Source of the DNA: Oscheius tipulae
Lineage: Eukaryota > Nematoda > Chromadorea > Rhabditida > Rhabditidae
NCBI GenBank assembly: GCA_037178975.1
Contig: JASJZH010000002.1
Span: forward strand, 868,001 to 932,000
Direction: 5' to 3'
DNA: 64,000 nucleotides
The translations under genes were made by a program, and so were the position numbers. This document shows positions 48,214 to 57,699 of the stretch, in pieces (the first letter of the stretch is position 1; every line of letters begins with the position of its first letter). The notes below the pieces were generated by a model that saw only the letters and a list, made by a program, of their open reading frames with translations, had not been told where the DNA came from and made no database searches.

Positions 48214-50332
48214 ATGAGACAGCGCCTCTTCCAAGTCCTCGTGGAACAACCAAAGCTGCTCATCTCGAGCTCTCGCGGGTTTGGCCAAAGCTCAATTGCT
48301 TTCGCCTCAGCGGTGGTCAAGAAGACCAACTGGAAGAAGGATGTCGTCTACCTCTACCAGTGGGTCACTTTTATTATACCTTTTTGTCACAACAAATTTG
48401 GCAACCGTCCTTTTGAGCTAAGAATCATGTGGACACGTCACCTTGTGACTCATCACCATATCTTTTTCTTCTCAAAATGTTTTATTGAATAAGTTTGTTT
48501 CGTCTAGGGACCGTTTCATGTCTTTTCCTCTAAACGTAAGCATTTAAAAAATTTGTTACCCACTGGGATCGAACCAGGGTCTGGTTTGAAATGACGCCTT
48601 TTACCAATACACTAACTGTTTTGTTTAAAATTTGAAGGGCTGTAACTTTGTGAGGCCACAACTCCCTATTTTAGATTATCCGTAAATTTTCAGATTTCCC
48701 CGATCTCCTGTCGCCCCGAATCTCTCGCCCTACTGCCTAAAGCTGGAGACATTCCTTCGAGTCCATGGCATCAAATACGAGGTTTTCAAACATTTATTCA
48801 ACAAAAAAATACAAAATTAAGGTGATCGGCAACATGTTCCACCGCTCCGAGAAGGGACGTCTGCCCTTCATCGAGCTCAACGGACAGCAGATGGCCGATT
48901 CGCAAGTCATCATCTGGAATCTGCAGAAACATTTCAAAATTGATGAGGAATTCCTCTCCAAGGAGCAAAAAGGCGTCGCGAGAGCCGTGGAGCGCATGAT
49001 TGAAGGCAGTACTTTTTAGTGAGTTTTTCCGTTTTTGGCACAAAAATCGTTTCAGTCCTCTCCAATGGGACAAGGGCGTCGTCAATGCCCGGAATCTGCT
49101 GTCCAGAAATATTAGCGGTGCTCCACTGCCCGCATTCGTCTCGAATTTTCTTGCCAAGCGATTCGGAGAGGCCGTGAGTTTAGCTTTTCGGTTGTTAAGA
49201 ACTAGATGTATGAAATTTTTCTGGTTTTTTTTTGCGATACCCGTACCCAGGGGGTGAGAACAGGGTGTGAAATCGATTGCCGAAGACAAAAAATACCATA
49301 TGATTACGTCTTCGACCATTTTGTGAGCTAGTTTTCCTTGGTTTCTCACAATTTTTGACGTTAATACTAAAATTTTTGATGACGTCCATGATCTAACATG
49401 TCTCTTGTACCATGAAAGGTCCGGGGGAGGGGAAATGAGCAAGACTCAAATCTATCTGTCTAAAGCTGACGAAGTATTATACCAGCTCCTTGAAACACGC
49501 AACAAATGTTTAGTATTACTTGGGCAGGCACTATCTTCCATTAAAATTCTTGGCGCGAATTGTCCGAATTGCTGCGAATTGTTTATTGATGTTTCCTTAT
49601 CTTTACAGGAGGTTGCTTTACACGGTGAGATCAAACAACATAGTTAGAAACACAGGAGATGGCCGTAAGATACCATAAAACTCGATTCGGCATGAATCGG
49701 GAAGTTTGCGCCAAAAAAAATTGAATGAAGGATGGGGCCTGCCCAAGTATTCCTAAATGCTTTTATGTTGATAAACTTGCCGTACGAGTAGACTAGACTC
49801 CCCTTTTAGGACGAGTTGTTTCCGGGTGCAGAGAAGAATTTTTGTAGTCTAACCGCCCACAAGCAAAAGTGTGGAAGCCATGAAATGGCGGCAAGAAAAA
49901 TGTGAGTACTATGTCAGGAAGAATATATGGAGCATGAAAAGGAAATTGAGCAAGTTAAATCCTACTCCGGCTTGCCGAATATGACCCTTTTCTAATAGTA
50001 TTTTTCCAGATTCGCAAGCGAATAAACAGTGCCCTGGCCGGTTTATCGAAAGAAGAGCGCGAGACGCTGCTACGAAAGGACATTGAGGCCCTGGATGCCA
50101 TTCTCGGCGAGAAAAAGTTCCTTTTCGGAGACAGAATCACTGTTGTAAGTCGCTTTTCACTTTCTATAAATAAAATACATAGGCTGACTGCTGCGTCTTC
50201 GGACAACTAGCCGTCACCGGGTTTCTCCCGTTCCGTCAGACCATCACCGATCTCCTGGAAGATGATTTCCCGCGTGTTCGTCAGTATCTGGAACGGATTA
50301 GAAGCCATTACTACCCGGAGTGGAAGGAATAG
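48214..50332 (+). CDS. FAXC/CDR-type protein with metaxin-like GST fold
   Basis: Exons 48214..48359, 48694..48781, 48822..49018, 49056..49173, 50010..50144, 50183..50332, 277 residues, in frame throughout. After a basic hydrophobic start comes [29 protein letters not shown], the thioredoxin-like N-terminal domain, then [21 protein letters not shown]. The C-terminal helical domain has [18 protein letters not shown] and [13 protein letters not shown], the conserved D of GST C domains, ending YYPEWKE. This is the failed-axon-connections family, which in C. elegans includes the cadmium-responsive CDR proteins. Activity is unproven for the family. It starts 128 nt after the PET117 stop, so it may be the last gene of the operon. 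An intron contains a SINE and one contains a MITE. Confidence 0.88.
48563..48660 (-). repeat. tRNA-derived SINE, family 1 copy in the FAXC-like gene
   Basis: On the minus strand it has GTTAGTGTATTGGTAAAAGGCG (box A) and CCTGGTTCGATCCCAG (box B). It shares its non-tRNA flank TGAGGCCACA (plus strand) with the VPS13 copy at 24311. Confidence 0.7.
49511..49757. mobile_element. MITE family A, copy 2, in a FAXC-like intron
   Basis: TAGTATTACTTGGGCAGGC and the inverted GCCTGCCCAAGTATTCCTA bound it. The interior GGCGCGAATTGTCCGAATTGCT matches the copy at 13351. Confidence 0.7.
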
Positions 50333-50418
50333 TTGATAACTTATGCGTAAAGTGTCTAGGCTATATTTAAAAACCGGTACAATAAAACTGTGTAGAGCTT
50401 TTGAAGTTATAGACCATT

Positions 50419-50643
50419 TTGAACACAGGTATTGCCTCGCAGTTGTCTGTGACTATAACAACTGTGACTACGACAACAGCTCCAACTACAACGGTGATCA
50501 CATCGACCATTGTGTCTACTGGAGGTACAACGCATCCGAATCCTCTACAGTATACGCTTCAACTAGCGCCAGTTCAACAGCAGCTACAGCAACAGGGTTT
50601 ACTACCGAATCTGCTGTGTAGCGGGGTGTATGTGGTTCAATAA
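50419..50643 (+). CDS. Short Thr-rich open frame, status uncertain
   Basis: 74 codons between the FAXC-like stop and the lectin gene, rich in Thr (TITTVTTTTAPTTTVIT) and ending GLLPNLLCSGVYVVQ. An AACACAG acceptor precedes its second codon region, and AATAAA signals lie both before (50380) and after (50639). It could be a small downstream operon gene or a 3' exon. No family recognised. Confidence 0.3.
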   Translation: MNTGIASQLSVTITTVTTTTAPTTTVITSTIVSTGGTTHPNPLQYTLQLAPVQQQLQQQGLLPNLLCSGVYVVQ

Positions 50644-50701
50644 ACATTTAATCTTACTCTGAAATCGCTGTATCATAGCTTGCTACCTATCATTTAATCC
50701 T

Positions 50702-50708
50702 AGCTATA
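50702..50708 (+). promoter_or_regulatory. TATA box of the C-type lectin gene
   Basis: CTATAAAAG lies about 45 nt upstream of the ATG at 50749. Confidence 0.55.
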
Positions 50709-50748
50709 AAAGAACCCCAGCTTATCAGAAAACACCGACCGCGCCCTA

Positions 50749-52870
50749 ATGCTCCGCTCGGTTCTTGTTTTCCTGTTGTTTTTCTTTCGTGCTCATTTTG
50801 GCTTTTGCGTGTGCCCATCTGGTTCTACTCTTGGGAATTTTGGGAAGTTGGAATTTATTTTTTAAAAAACTTTCAATTCTTACTACTACAGATGTTATTT
50901 GCCCGTTTCTACTCCAAAAATTTTTCAAAATGCAGAGACGCAGTGTGAAAATCTTGGAGGAAACCTGGTAGCAATCTCTAACGCTTTTGAGAACACCCTG
51001 GTTGCTAGTAAACCCATGATCATTCCTAGAAAGTATTCATGCTTTAGATGTTTCAAGTTTTCCAGCTTTCTGGATTGGTGCTGATGTCTTAGATACCTCA
51101 AACTGGACATGGACAAGCCATGCTCCCTTTTCATATTCCAACTGGTTTCCTGGTCTACCTATCCCTTCAAACTCTTATCAATGTGCAATCATTGATACAA
51201 TGTCGGGACTGTGGTGGAGGTTGTGTTTCGTAAATTCTCAAAAATTCTGATTTGAAGGAACATAGACTGTTCAACTCCGTTACCATTTACCTGTCAGTTT
51301 GATTCAAACGCTCCTGAGTCAACAACTCCAGCTCCAGGTGACAAATTAACGGCGAAAAATATATGAACTTTTTAGTTCCACTAAAATGCCTGTTTATAAT
51401 GGACTGGAGTTATTTTGGTAAAGGACAATCGACTAATTTTGGCAATCTTGCCAAATATGACGCCGTAGGTTTTGCGAATGTTAAAACTTTGATATCTTTA
51501 TCAAAAAACATACATATCAAATGTGGCTCAACAGTTGTACAATAACGCTAATCTTGCATTTCAAGCTAATTTTGGGGCTTATGGTGATCTAGATTTTGAC
51601 GAATATTTGAATAATATCAACGAGGAGTATATTAATAGCTACGACAGTTTCCAGCATATGCTATCTTATTGGGAGCCGGGTACAGATGACTTCTTAAATG
51701 TTAATGAGTAAGTTCAGAAAGCATCAGACTTTACGAAATATTAGAGCTATTGACAATATTAATGACTGGCGCCCTCTAGCTGGTACCCAATGCCTCATCT
51801 TCATATCGGCAGAAGATGCTTGTGATTTTGCTCCTTGCAATAAAATTAGTAACACTAAATATCCATTAACTTTTGGAGTAGAGCTTAATGGCAAGTTTTT
51901 GCAATAAATTGCAACATTATTTAGGTCATACTGGTATCTCGACACAGACATCGAGTCAAACGACGGCTACTGATAGCTTTCCTCAATCTGATATAGATAA
52001 CTTGGTCAACCTAATTACTTCGACAGTGGATAACTTGAACAACCTAATTACATCGACAGTGTTAGGTGAGAGAATTATTATTATGTAGCCTTGCTTGAGC
52101 GAAAAACCATGTAACCCAAATTCTATAAACCACCCGTGAGAACCGCCTAGTCAAATTGAAATCCTGACAATTTAAGCTAGAGTCAATTTGAACTGTCTAC
52201 TCATGATGGATTGGAGTTACTATGGACAAGGAGGTTCGACTAACTCTATTGTTAACACCACATACAACAGCGTAAGATAGTGTACTCCGAAAAAAAAACA
52301 GAATTTAGCAAAAGACGTATATTTCCAATGTTGTTAATCAGCTCTACAGGAACCCTCAACTTAATTTTAAAGCCAGTTTTAGTTATTACGGAGACGCTGA
52401 CAATAATCATTGCGGAACTGACAACGGTTACTATGAGGACTATTCGTGTTTCATTGAGGCTCTTTGCTCGAGACAACCTGGGACTAACTGCATTAACCAT
52501 CTTTGCGAGTAACTTTAAGTTTTTCTAGCAGGAATTAATATTTGTTAAGCGGCCTGAACGATGTAGCTTCAGCCAACATTGGCGATCAACAGTGTCTTAT
52601 CTTCATTTCGGCAGAGTGAGAGATACCAAAAATATGAAAACAAAATTATTTCAGGAATACTTTTAACGATTGCAGCGGTTTCTCATTGTCTGGATATCGG
52701 TATATCTTCGGAGTGGAACTTAATGGTCAGATTTATTCATACCAGCACTTTGAATTTTAGACGGAACAGGAGTGTCTGCGCTTACTCCAAACGTCGTAGC
52801 TATTGAAGATACTTTCAATCAAATGTATGTGGATAGTTTGGTCAATTTGGTGACTAGCACTGTTCTTTGA
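50749..52870 (+). CDS. Secreted C-type lectin-like protein with a tandemly duplicated C-terminal module
   Basis: A signal peptide (MLRSVLVFLLFFF) starts at 50749. The lectin domain follows: CYLPVSTP..AETQCENLGGNLVAISN (50892..51007), FWIGADVLDTSNWTW..NWFPG..CAIIDTMSGLWW (51066..51219), NIDCSTPLPFTCQF (51258..51337). The C-type fold cysteines and WIG are present; the QPD/EPN sugar motif is not. Then a module occurs twice: unit 1 from 51376 (CLFIMDWSYFGKG, KTYISNVAQQLYNNANL, QCLIFISAEDAC, GVELNG, DNLVNLITSTV) and unit 2 from 52177 (CLLMMDWSYYGQG, KTYISNVVNQLYRNPQL, QCLIFISAE, GVELN, DSLVNLVTSTVL then stop). The module looks like a degenerate VWA-type fold; that is inference. One intron is GC-AG (51891-51924). 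Unit 1 needs a one-base shift at an A6 run (51503-51508). The exon 1 junction is uncertain. AATAAA at 52898. Confidence 0.75.
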
Positions 52871-53072
52871 GACGCTGCTAGTCGTTACAAGAATTATAAT
52901 AAAACTCCGATACCCTTTTAACTGTATTCGTAGCATCGGGACTAGTGCTCATGATTTTTTTATATCCTTTAATGTGAAAGCGTTTTACCGTAACAAAAAG
53001 CAAACAGGTAAAAAAACTTACGACATTATGCGCTTTTCAGTACAAAAATTCAATTCAAGCATTGGGAAAACT

Positions 53073-53527
53073 TCAATAGTTGAATGGGTCGATGAGTCCG
53101 TCTGTCAATTTCTCTTTGCTAATATCTCCAGTGTATGAGCGCCAGTTAACTTTCACATTGTAGCTGCTGAAAACAGAACTTTACCATCGACCAAACTGGA
53201 AACTTACAAATTGTAGCACGGAGAGAAGGGACGTTCAATCTGGCTGCCGCCCTGAGCCCTGGAAGCATGGCTCTGGAAGCCTCCTTGAGGTTGCTGCAGA
53301 AAGCTGTTGGCGGACGATGGTCCGTCCTGGAAACTTCCTTAGGACTGCTGCAGGAAGCCGTTGGTAGTTGACAGTGGTCTGCTCTGGAAGGATCCTTGAG
53401 ACGATGGCTCATTCCTGAACCCTCCAGGGGCCTTGCATGCTGTCCGATAGTGCAACACACTATCATTTCGATAGATTGAGCTAGCTGTAGCCGGGCGACT
53501 GAGGCGCGAAGGATCAATCCAATTTTC
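53073..53527 (-). pseudogene. Gln/Ser/Gly-rich two-exon frame with an internal stop
   Basis: The minus strand reads complement(53073..53166, 53208..53527). A GTAAG...TTTTCAG intron of 41 nt joins SPCYN/FSYNVKVNW and runs to LTDGLIDPFNY and a stop. The upstream exon repeats a unit of the type GSFQSRPLSTTNGFLQQ, GSFQDGPSSANSFLQQ and GGFQSH. A TAA at 53340-53342 interrupts the repeat in frame while the sequence on both sides stays well ordered. No start was found: an AG acceptor (GAACCAG) precedes ENWIDPSRLS, so an upstream exon is missing. It is a recent pseudogene, an error, or a stop that is read through. Family not recognised. Confidence 0.45.
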
Positions 53528-54710
53528 CTGGTTCAAAAAAGTTCAACCTTGCAGCTCGATTAAGTTGCAGAAACTGAAAGCCAATGCAATCTCGACTTGC
53601 TATGACTTGTCAAATCACCTTAATCTTAAATTTTGCGTACTAGAAAAGGGTGCGGACACTCGCTTTAACTACTCTCCGAATCTTCTCCCAGCTATGGTTT
53701 CTCGTGTTCAGTTCCGGCCAAAAGACGTGGGGAATATTCTTGAATCAGTGAAGAAGAGGTAGTCATCGCAGCGAATTGCCCAGATCTGGGCTACAGTCTC
53801 GGCCTGGGTTACTTGCACTTGCATTACTCTTGTGTCAAGAGTAGGAGTGGCATTGTGAATGAAACAGAAAGTTGTGGGGGCTTTCGATTGAACCGTGGAA
53901 CAGAAGAAGGCCAGTAGTGAAGGTTAGCATGATGCGAGTGCGTATCTTCGTCTGGGAACTGTCTCAACGTTGTTAGCACGCCTTTTTGCTATCTGCTGTT
54001 ATTCTGGTCTTATCTGTTTGCCCGCTTAGTCGTCCGTTCCAGTCGTTCTTCTATTGACCAAGTAATTCTATTACCACGAGTGTAATTATGGACGATGCTG
54101 GTGAGTCAAAATTCATTTCTTTAGCACTGAGAGTCTGCTGAACGAAATTTCGGCTCTCATCAATATTTTGGGTCCTTTCAAAATTATTGATCTTTTCGCG
54201 TCTTTCCTGCAGAAAATGTCCCTGTCGCTTAGAATTGCCATAAATGTATCCGGTCGGTATCTCTGAGCAACTGGGTGGTATACTTTCCGCTTAAATGGTG
54301 TAGACGATCAAAACAGCTAGACTTTGGCATGAAGAATTCATATCTACCAGTTTCCTACCTTGTGGTATGGATTAAAAAAGGCATAGTTCCAAGTTAGGGG
54401 CACTAAGCGCACTTAGCGCGCTGAACATAGCCAGCGGCTTCTGACCGATTTGTTGAGTAGACCAGAGCACCTTCGAGTTTTGTGATATTCTCAAAAGCAG
54501 AAATTCCCAAATTTTCCCCAGAGCTGACTTGTCAACTAAATTTTTGACATGCCATGACTTGCCAATTCAAGTAATCACTTCGCTTCCGGAACGTTACTCC
54601 CTAATTGGCTCTACTCCGTTGAAGGGAAGCGCGGAACAACTAACTTGAATTCCGTCTGAAGATGCTTTGGGCAAGCCGGACGTACTCTACCCACTAATCT
54701 CAAGATCTCC
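53528..54710. other. Region without a supported gene
   Basis: A plus-strand frame at 53565-53762 (65 codons) is open but has no supporting signal. The rest appears to be 5' sequence of the LINE remnant or unique intergenic DNA. Confidence 0.4.
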
Positions 54711-57155
54711 ATGACGCCTCAATACGCATGTGCCACAGGATGTGCTGTTCTGGAGTGGCCACGCGCAGTTATCGCAACATGGAGTAGGCTTTCTGGAAGA
54801 AGAATGTTTTTCGAACGAAGTCATCTTCATACCATATTCTGCCAGATGTGCTTCCCTCTCTCTCTGCTATCGCCGAAGCTTTACATGGCAGCCGCATATG
54901 CCCCAACTTCAGCTTCCACTGATGAGGAATATGACGAGTTCTTGGCATCTATCGATCTTCTGCTGTCACGTTCGCACAGAGGTTACTCGCCAAAACTTTT
55001 GGGTGACTTCAACTGCAAGATCAGCAGAGATGATGCAAACAATGACATCGTTGGCACGGTTACAATCCATCATGGTAACGAGAGAGGGAAACTTGTGGTC
55101 AAACTATGCCGTGCTCATAATCTGCGACCTTGGAGTACGGTATACGAAAAGAATCCCAAAAGGCTCTGGACGTGGCGAAGCCCTAATGGCTCTACTAAAT
55201 TGACTTCATTGCTGCCAGAAGGTCTACTTGTCAAAGATGTCCAAGTAACCAACAAAGTAGGCTACACCTCGGATTACAGAATGCTAAGGATGCTATTTTG
55301 GAGGATAAGTTCGATGAAAGCCAAGCGGAAGCAGAATCGGAAGCACAATCTTCATCTAATTCCTGCTCAGTTCAGGGAAGATCTTCTCATACTCGGAAAC
55401 GCAGAAGGAAATAAACCCAGACAATGTCATAAGTGTTGAAAGACAGTACGACGAATTGAAGAAGAAGTTGAGAATGCCGCTCGGAATGGAATGAGGATAG
55501 ACACGCTGCCGCCAAAGGTATCTGCTGCAACAAAGGCTATATTCTCGGCGAGACGGATGGCTAGAAATGACAACACGACAAACGGAAGGGTCTCATACTC
55601 TACTCTCTCCCAACAGGCAAGAAGAATGATACGTAACGACCTGATAGCTAGAAAAGAGAAAGTGCTGAGGAGGACAGTCGAGAAAGGAAAGAACGTGAGA
55701 AATGCAGTCTGGTCCATACGAACAACAAGATCGAATACTAACGATTACTCGCAGAAGGCAACCGTGGATAAGTTCAAGGACTTATTCGACAACCTATACT
55801 CTGCACAAGGTCCTGTCAGGCCAGCAGATATTCGCGAATTTGAAGTCCTCCCACCATTTGAGCCTGATGGTGTAAACAGCGCTATCTGTCCAATAAGAAG
55901 AACTGGGGCTGCTGGATCAGACGGACTCACCCCTGCTATGCGGTTCCATGCTAAGGAAGAGGCTGGGACAATAATCTGCAACATTCTGAATTACTTGGTG
56001 AATGGAGGAGCAGTTCCTAGACTCTACCCCACAAATCTAGCTACTCAGATGACCCAGCAAACTTCCGACCGATATGCCTGCTTCAATCGTGTGCCAAAGT
56101 TCTATCCTGAGTACTCATGAGATGAATAGAAACGTGTTTGGAAGAGCAAGCAGACAATTGGCAAACAGGCTTTCGTAGAGGGTAATCGACGCTAGACGAC
56201 ATACACTCTGTCAAGCAGATCATCGAGAAAAGCTCAGAGCACAAATTCAAACTGTGCCTAGGATTCATCGACTCCAAAAAAGCGTTTGACACAATCAACT
56301 GGCAGTCTACGTCGCTAACAGACATGAGGGTTCATTCTTCTCTGATCCAACTTCTGCAACATCTATACCATTCCGGATCTACGTACCTTCTGGTCAACGG
56401 CAGTCGGGTCCCAATTGATGTGAAAAGGAGAGTACGCCAAGGAGACGTGCTCAGTACGAAACTCTTTAACGCTACTCTGAGCTATGCCATCAAGAGGATC
56501 AACTGGGAAGACGAAGGGATCAGAATCAACGGGCAACATCTACATACTATGGGATATGTTGATGACATCGTGCTGTTCCCTAGAAGCTGACCAGGAATGG
56601 AAAGAATGCTACATAAGTTGACTGGAGCACTGGGCTCAGTAGGTCTCGGAATTAATACCAAAAAGATCGTACTCGTTTCCAACATCGTGAACAAGACGCC
56701 AATTGTTATCAACGGATCCAAAATCAACTTTGAGGATAATTTCGTTTTCTTTAGATTAAAGATCTCCATTCCACTGAGCGATACTGAAGAGGTCAAGCGT
56801 AAAATGGGACACGGTGCCTTCAACAAGATCTCCAACCACCTGACATGCAGATAGTTGACCATGAAGAAAAGAAAAATACTCTTCGATTTATGCGTTACTC
56901 CTGTAGCTCTCTATGCGGACACTGAAGGTATCGGACAAGAAATAGATCGAAGTGTGCCAAAGGCGGGTGGAAAGAAGAATGCTACGAATCACTACTCTTG
57001 ACAGATGGCAGAATGAGAGGAAAAGAGCAAGAACAAAGTTGACGGACTGGACGCTTAGTAATAGAGAGATAAATGCAGCTACTGCTTTGCAGAACATTCC
57101 AAGACTGGAAAGTGTAATCCTAGAACTGATCTTTAAAAAGTTTACTTTTGTTTAG
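54711..57155 (+). mobile_element. Degenerate RTE-type LINE (endonuclease and reverse transcriptase)
   Basis: An apurinic-type endonuclease region carries HGVGFLEEECFSN (about 54780), AYAPTSASTDEEYDEF and the catalytic GDFNCK (about 55000). The expected SDH near its end reads SDY (about 55275), a lost catalytic histidine. The reverse transcriptase shows GAAGSDGLTP (55905), FIDSKKAFDTINW (56270), RVRQGDVLSTKLFN (56430) and the active-site YVDDIVLF (56555). Several frameshifts and stops break the frame, so it is dead. No poly(A) tail or target duplication was resolved. Confidence 0.85.
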
Positions 57156-57699
57156 TCACGAACCTCGACCTAGTTTTTCACCTATAAGTCTTGTTCAGAT
57201 CGCTAAACCTCCGGCAATTCTGTAGCCGTTGATCTGCTCTACAAAACTGCAGACCATCCCTCTGATCAAAAGTGTTTTTGTATACCAAAAAAGTCAGTTG
57301 CAAGCCTAAGTTCAACGCCCAAACTGCCCGTAACTTGGGACTTCATCTTTTTCTTCACCAGTTTTCTACCCATAACATATGATAGAAAACTGGTAGAAAT
57401 GAGTTTCATGCCAAGCATGCTAGATGTCTACGTTTCTAACCGTTTATGAGCCGAGTCGACGACGATTCAGATCGTTTGAACCATTCAAACAAAACACCAC
57501 ACGCCGTCACGGACTGCCAGATAGGAGTCAGTTGCTCAGAAATACCGACCGAATAAATTTATAGCAATTAAGTGATAGGGACATTTTCTGAAGATAAGTC
57601 GCGGAAAAACCCAAAATTTTCGAATGGATCCAAAATATTGATGAGAGCCGAAATTTCTTCATAAAGTACTAGTATTTAAAATACTTTTGCTGGATCAGT
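57156..57699. other. Region without a supported gene
   Basis: AT-rich sequence between the LINE and the kinase. It contains an inverted pair around 57355-57390 (GTTTTCTACC... GGTAGAAA...) but no coding signal. It may hold the kinase promoter. Confidence 0.35.

Noticed and set aside
48798-49442. 214-codon minus-strand frame
   Set aside because: Antisense of FAXC-like exons 3 and 4, whose sense frame has clear homology.
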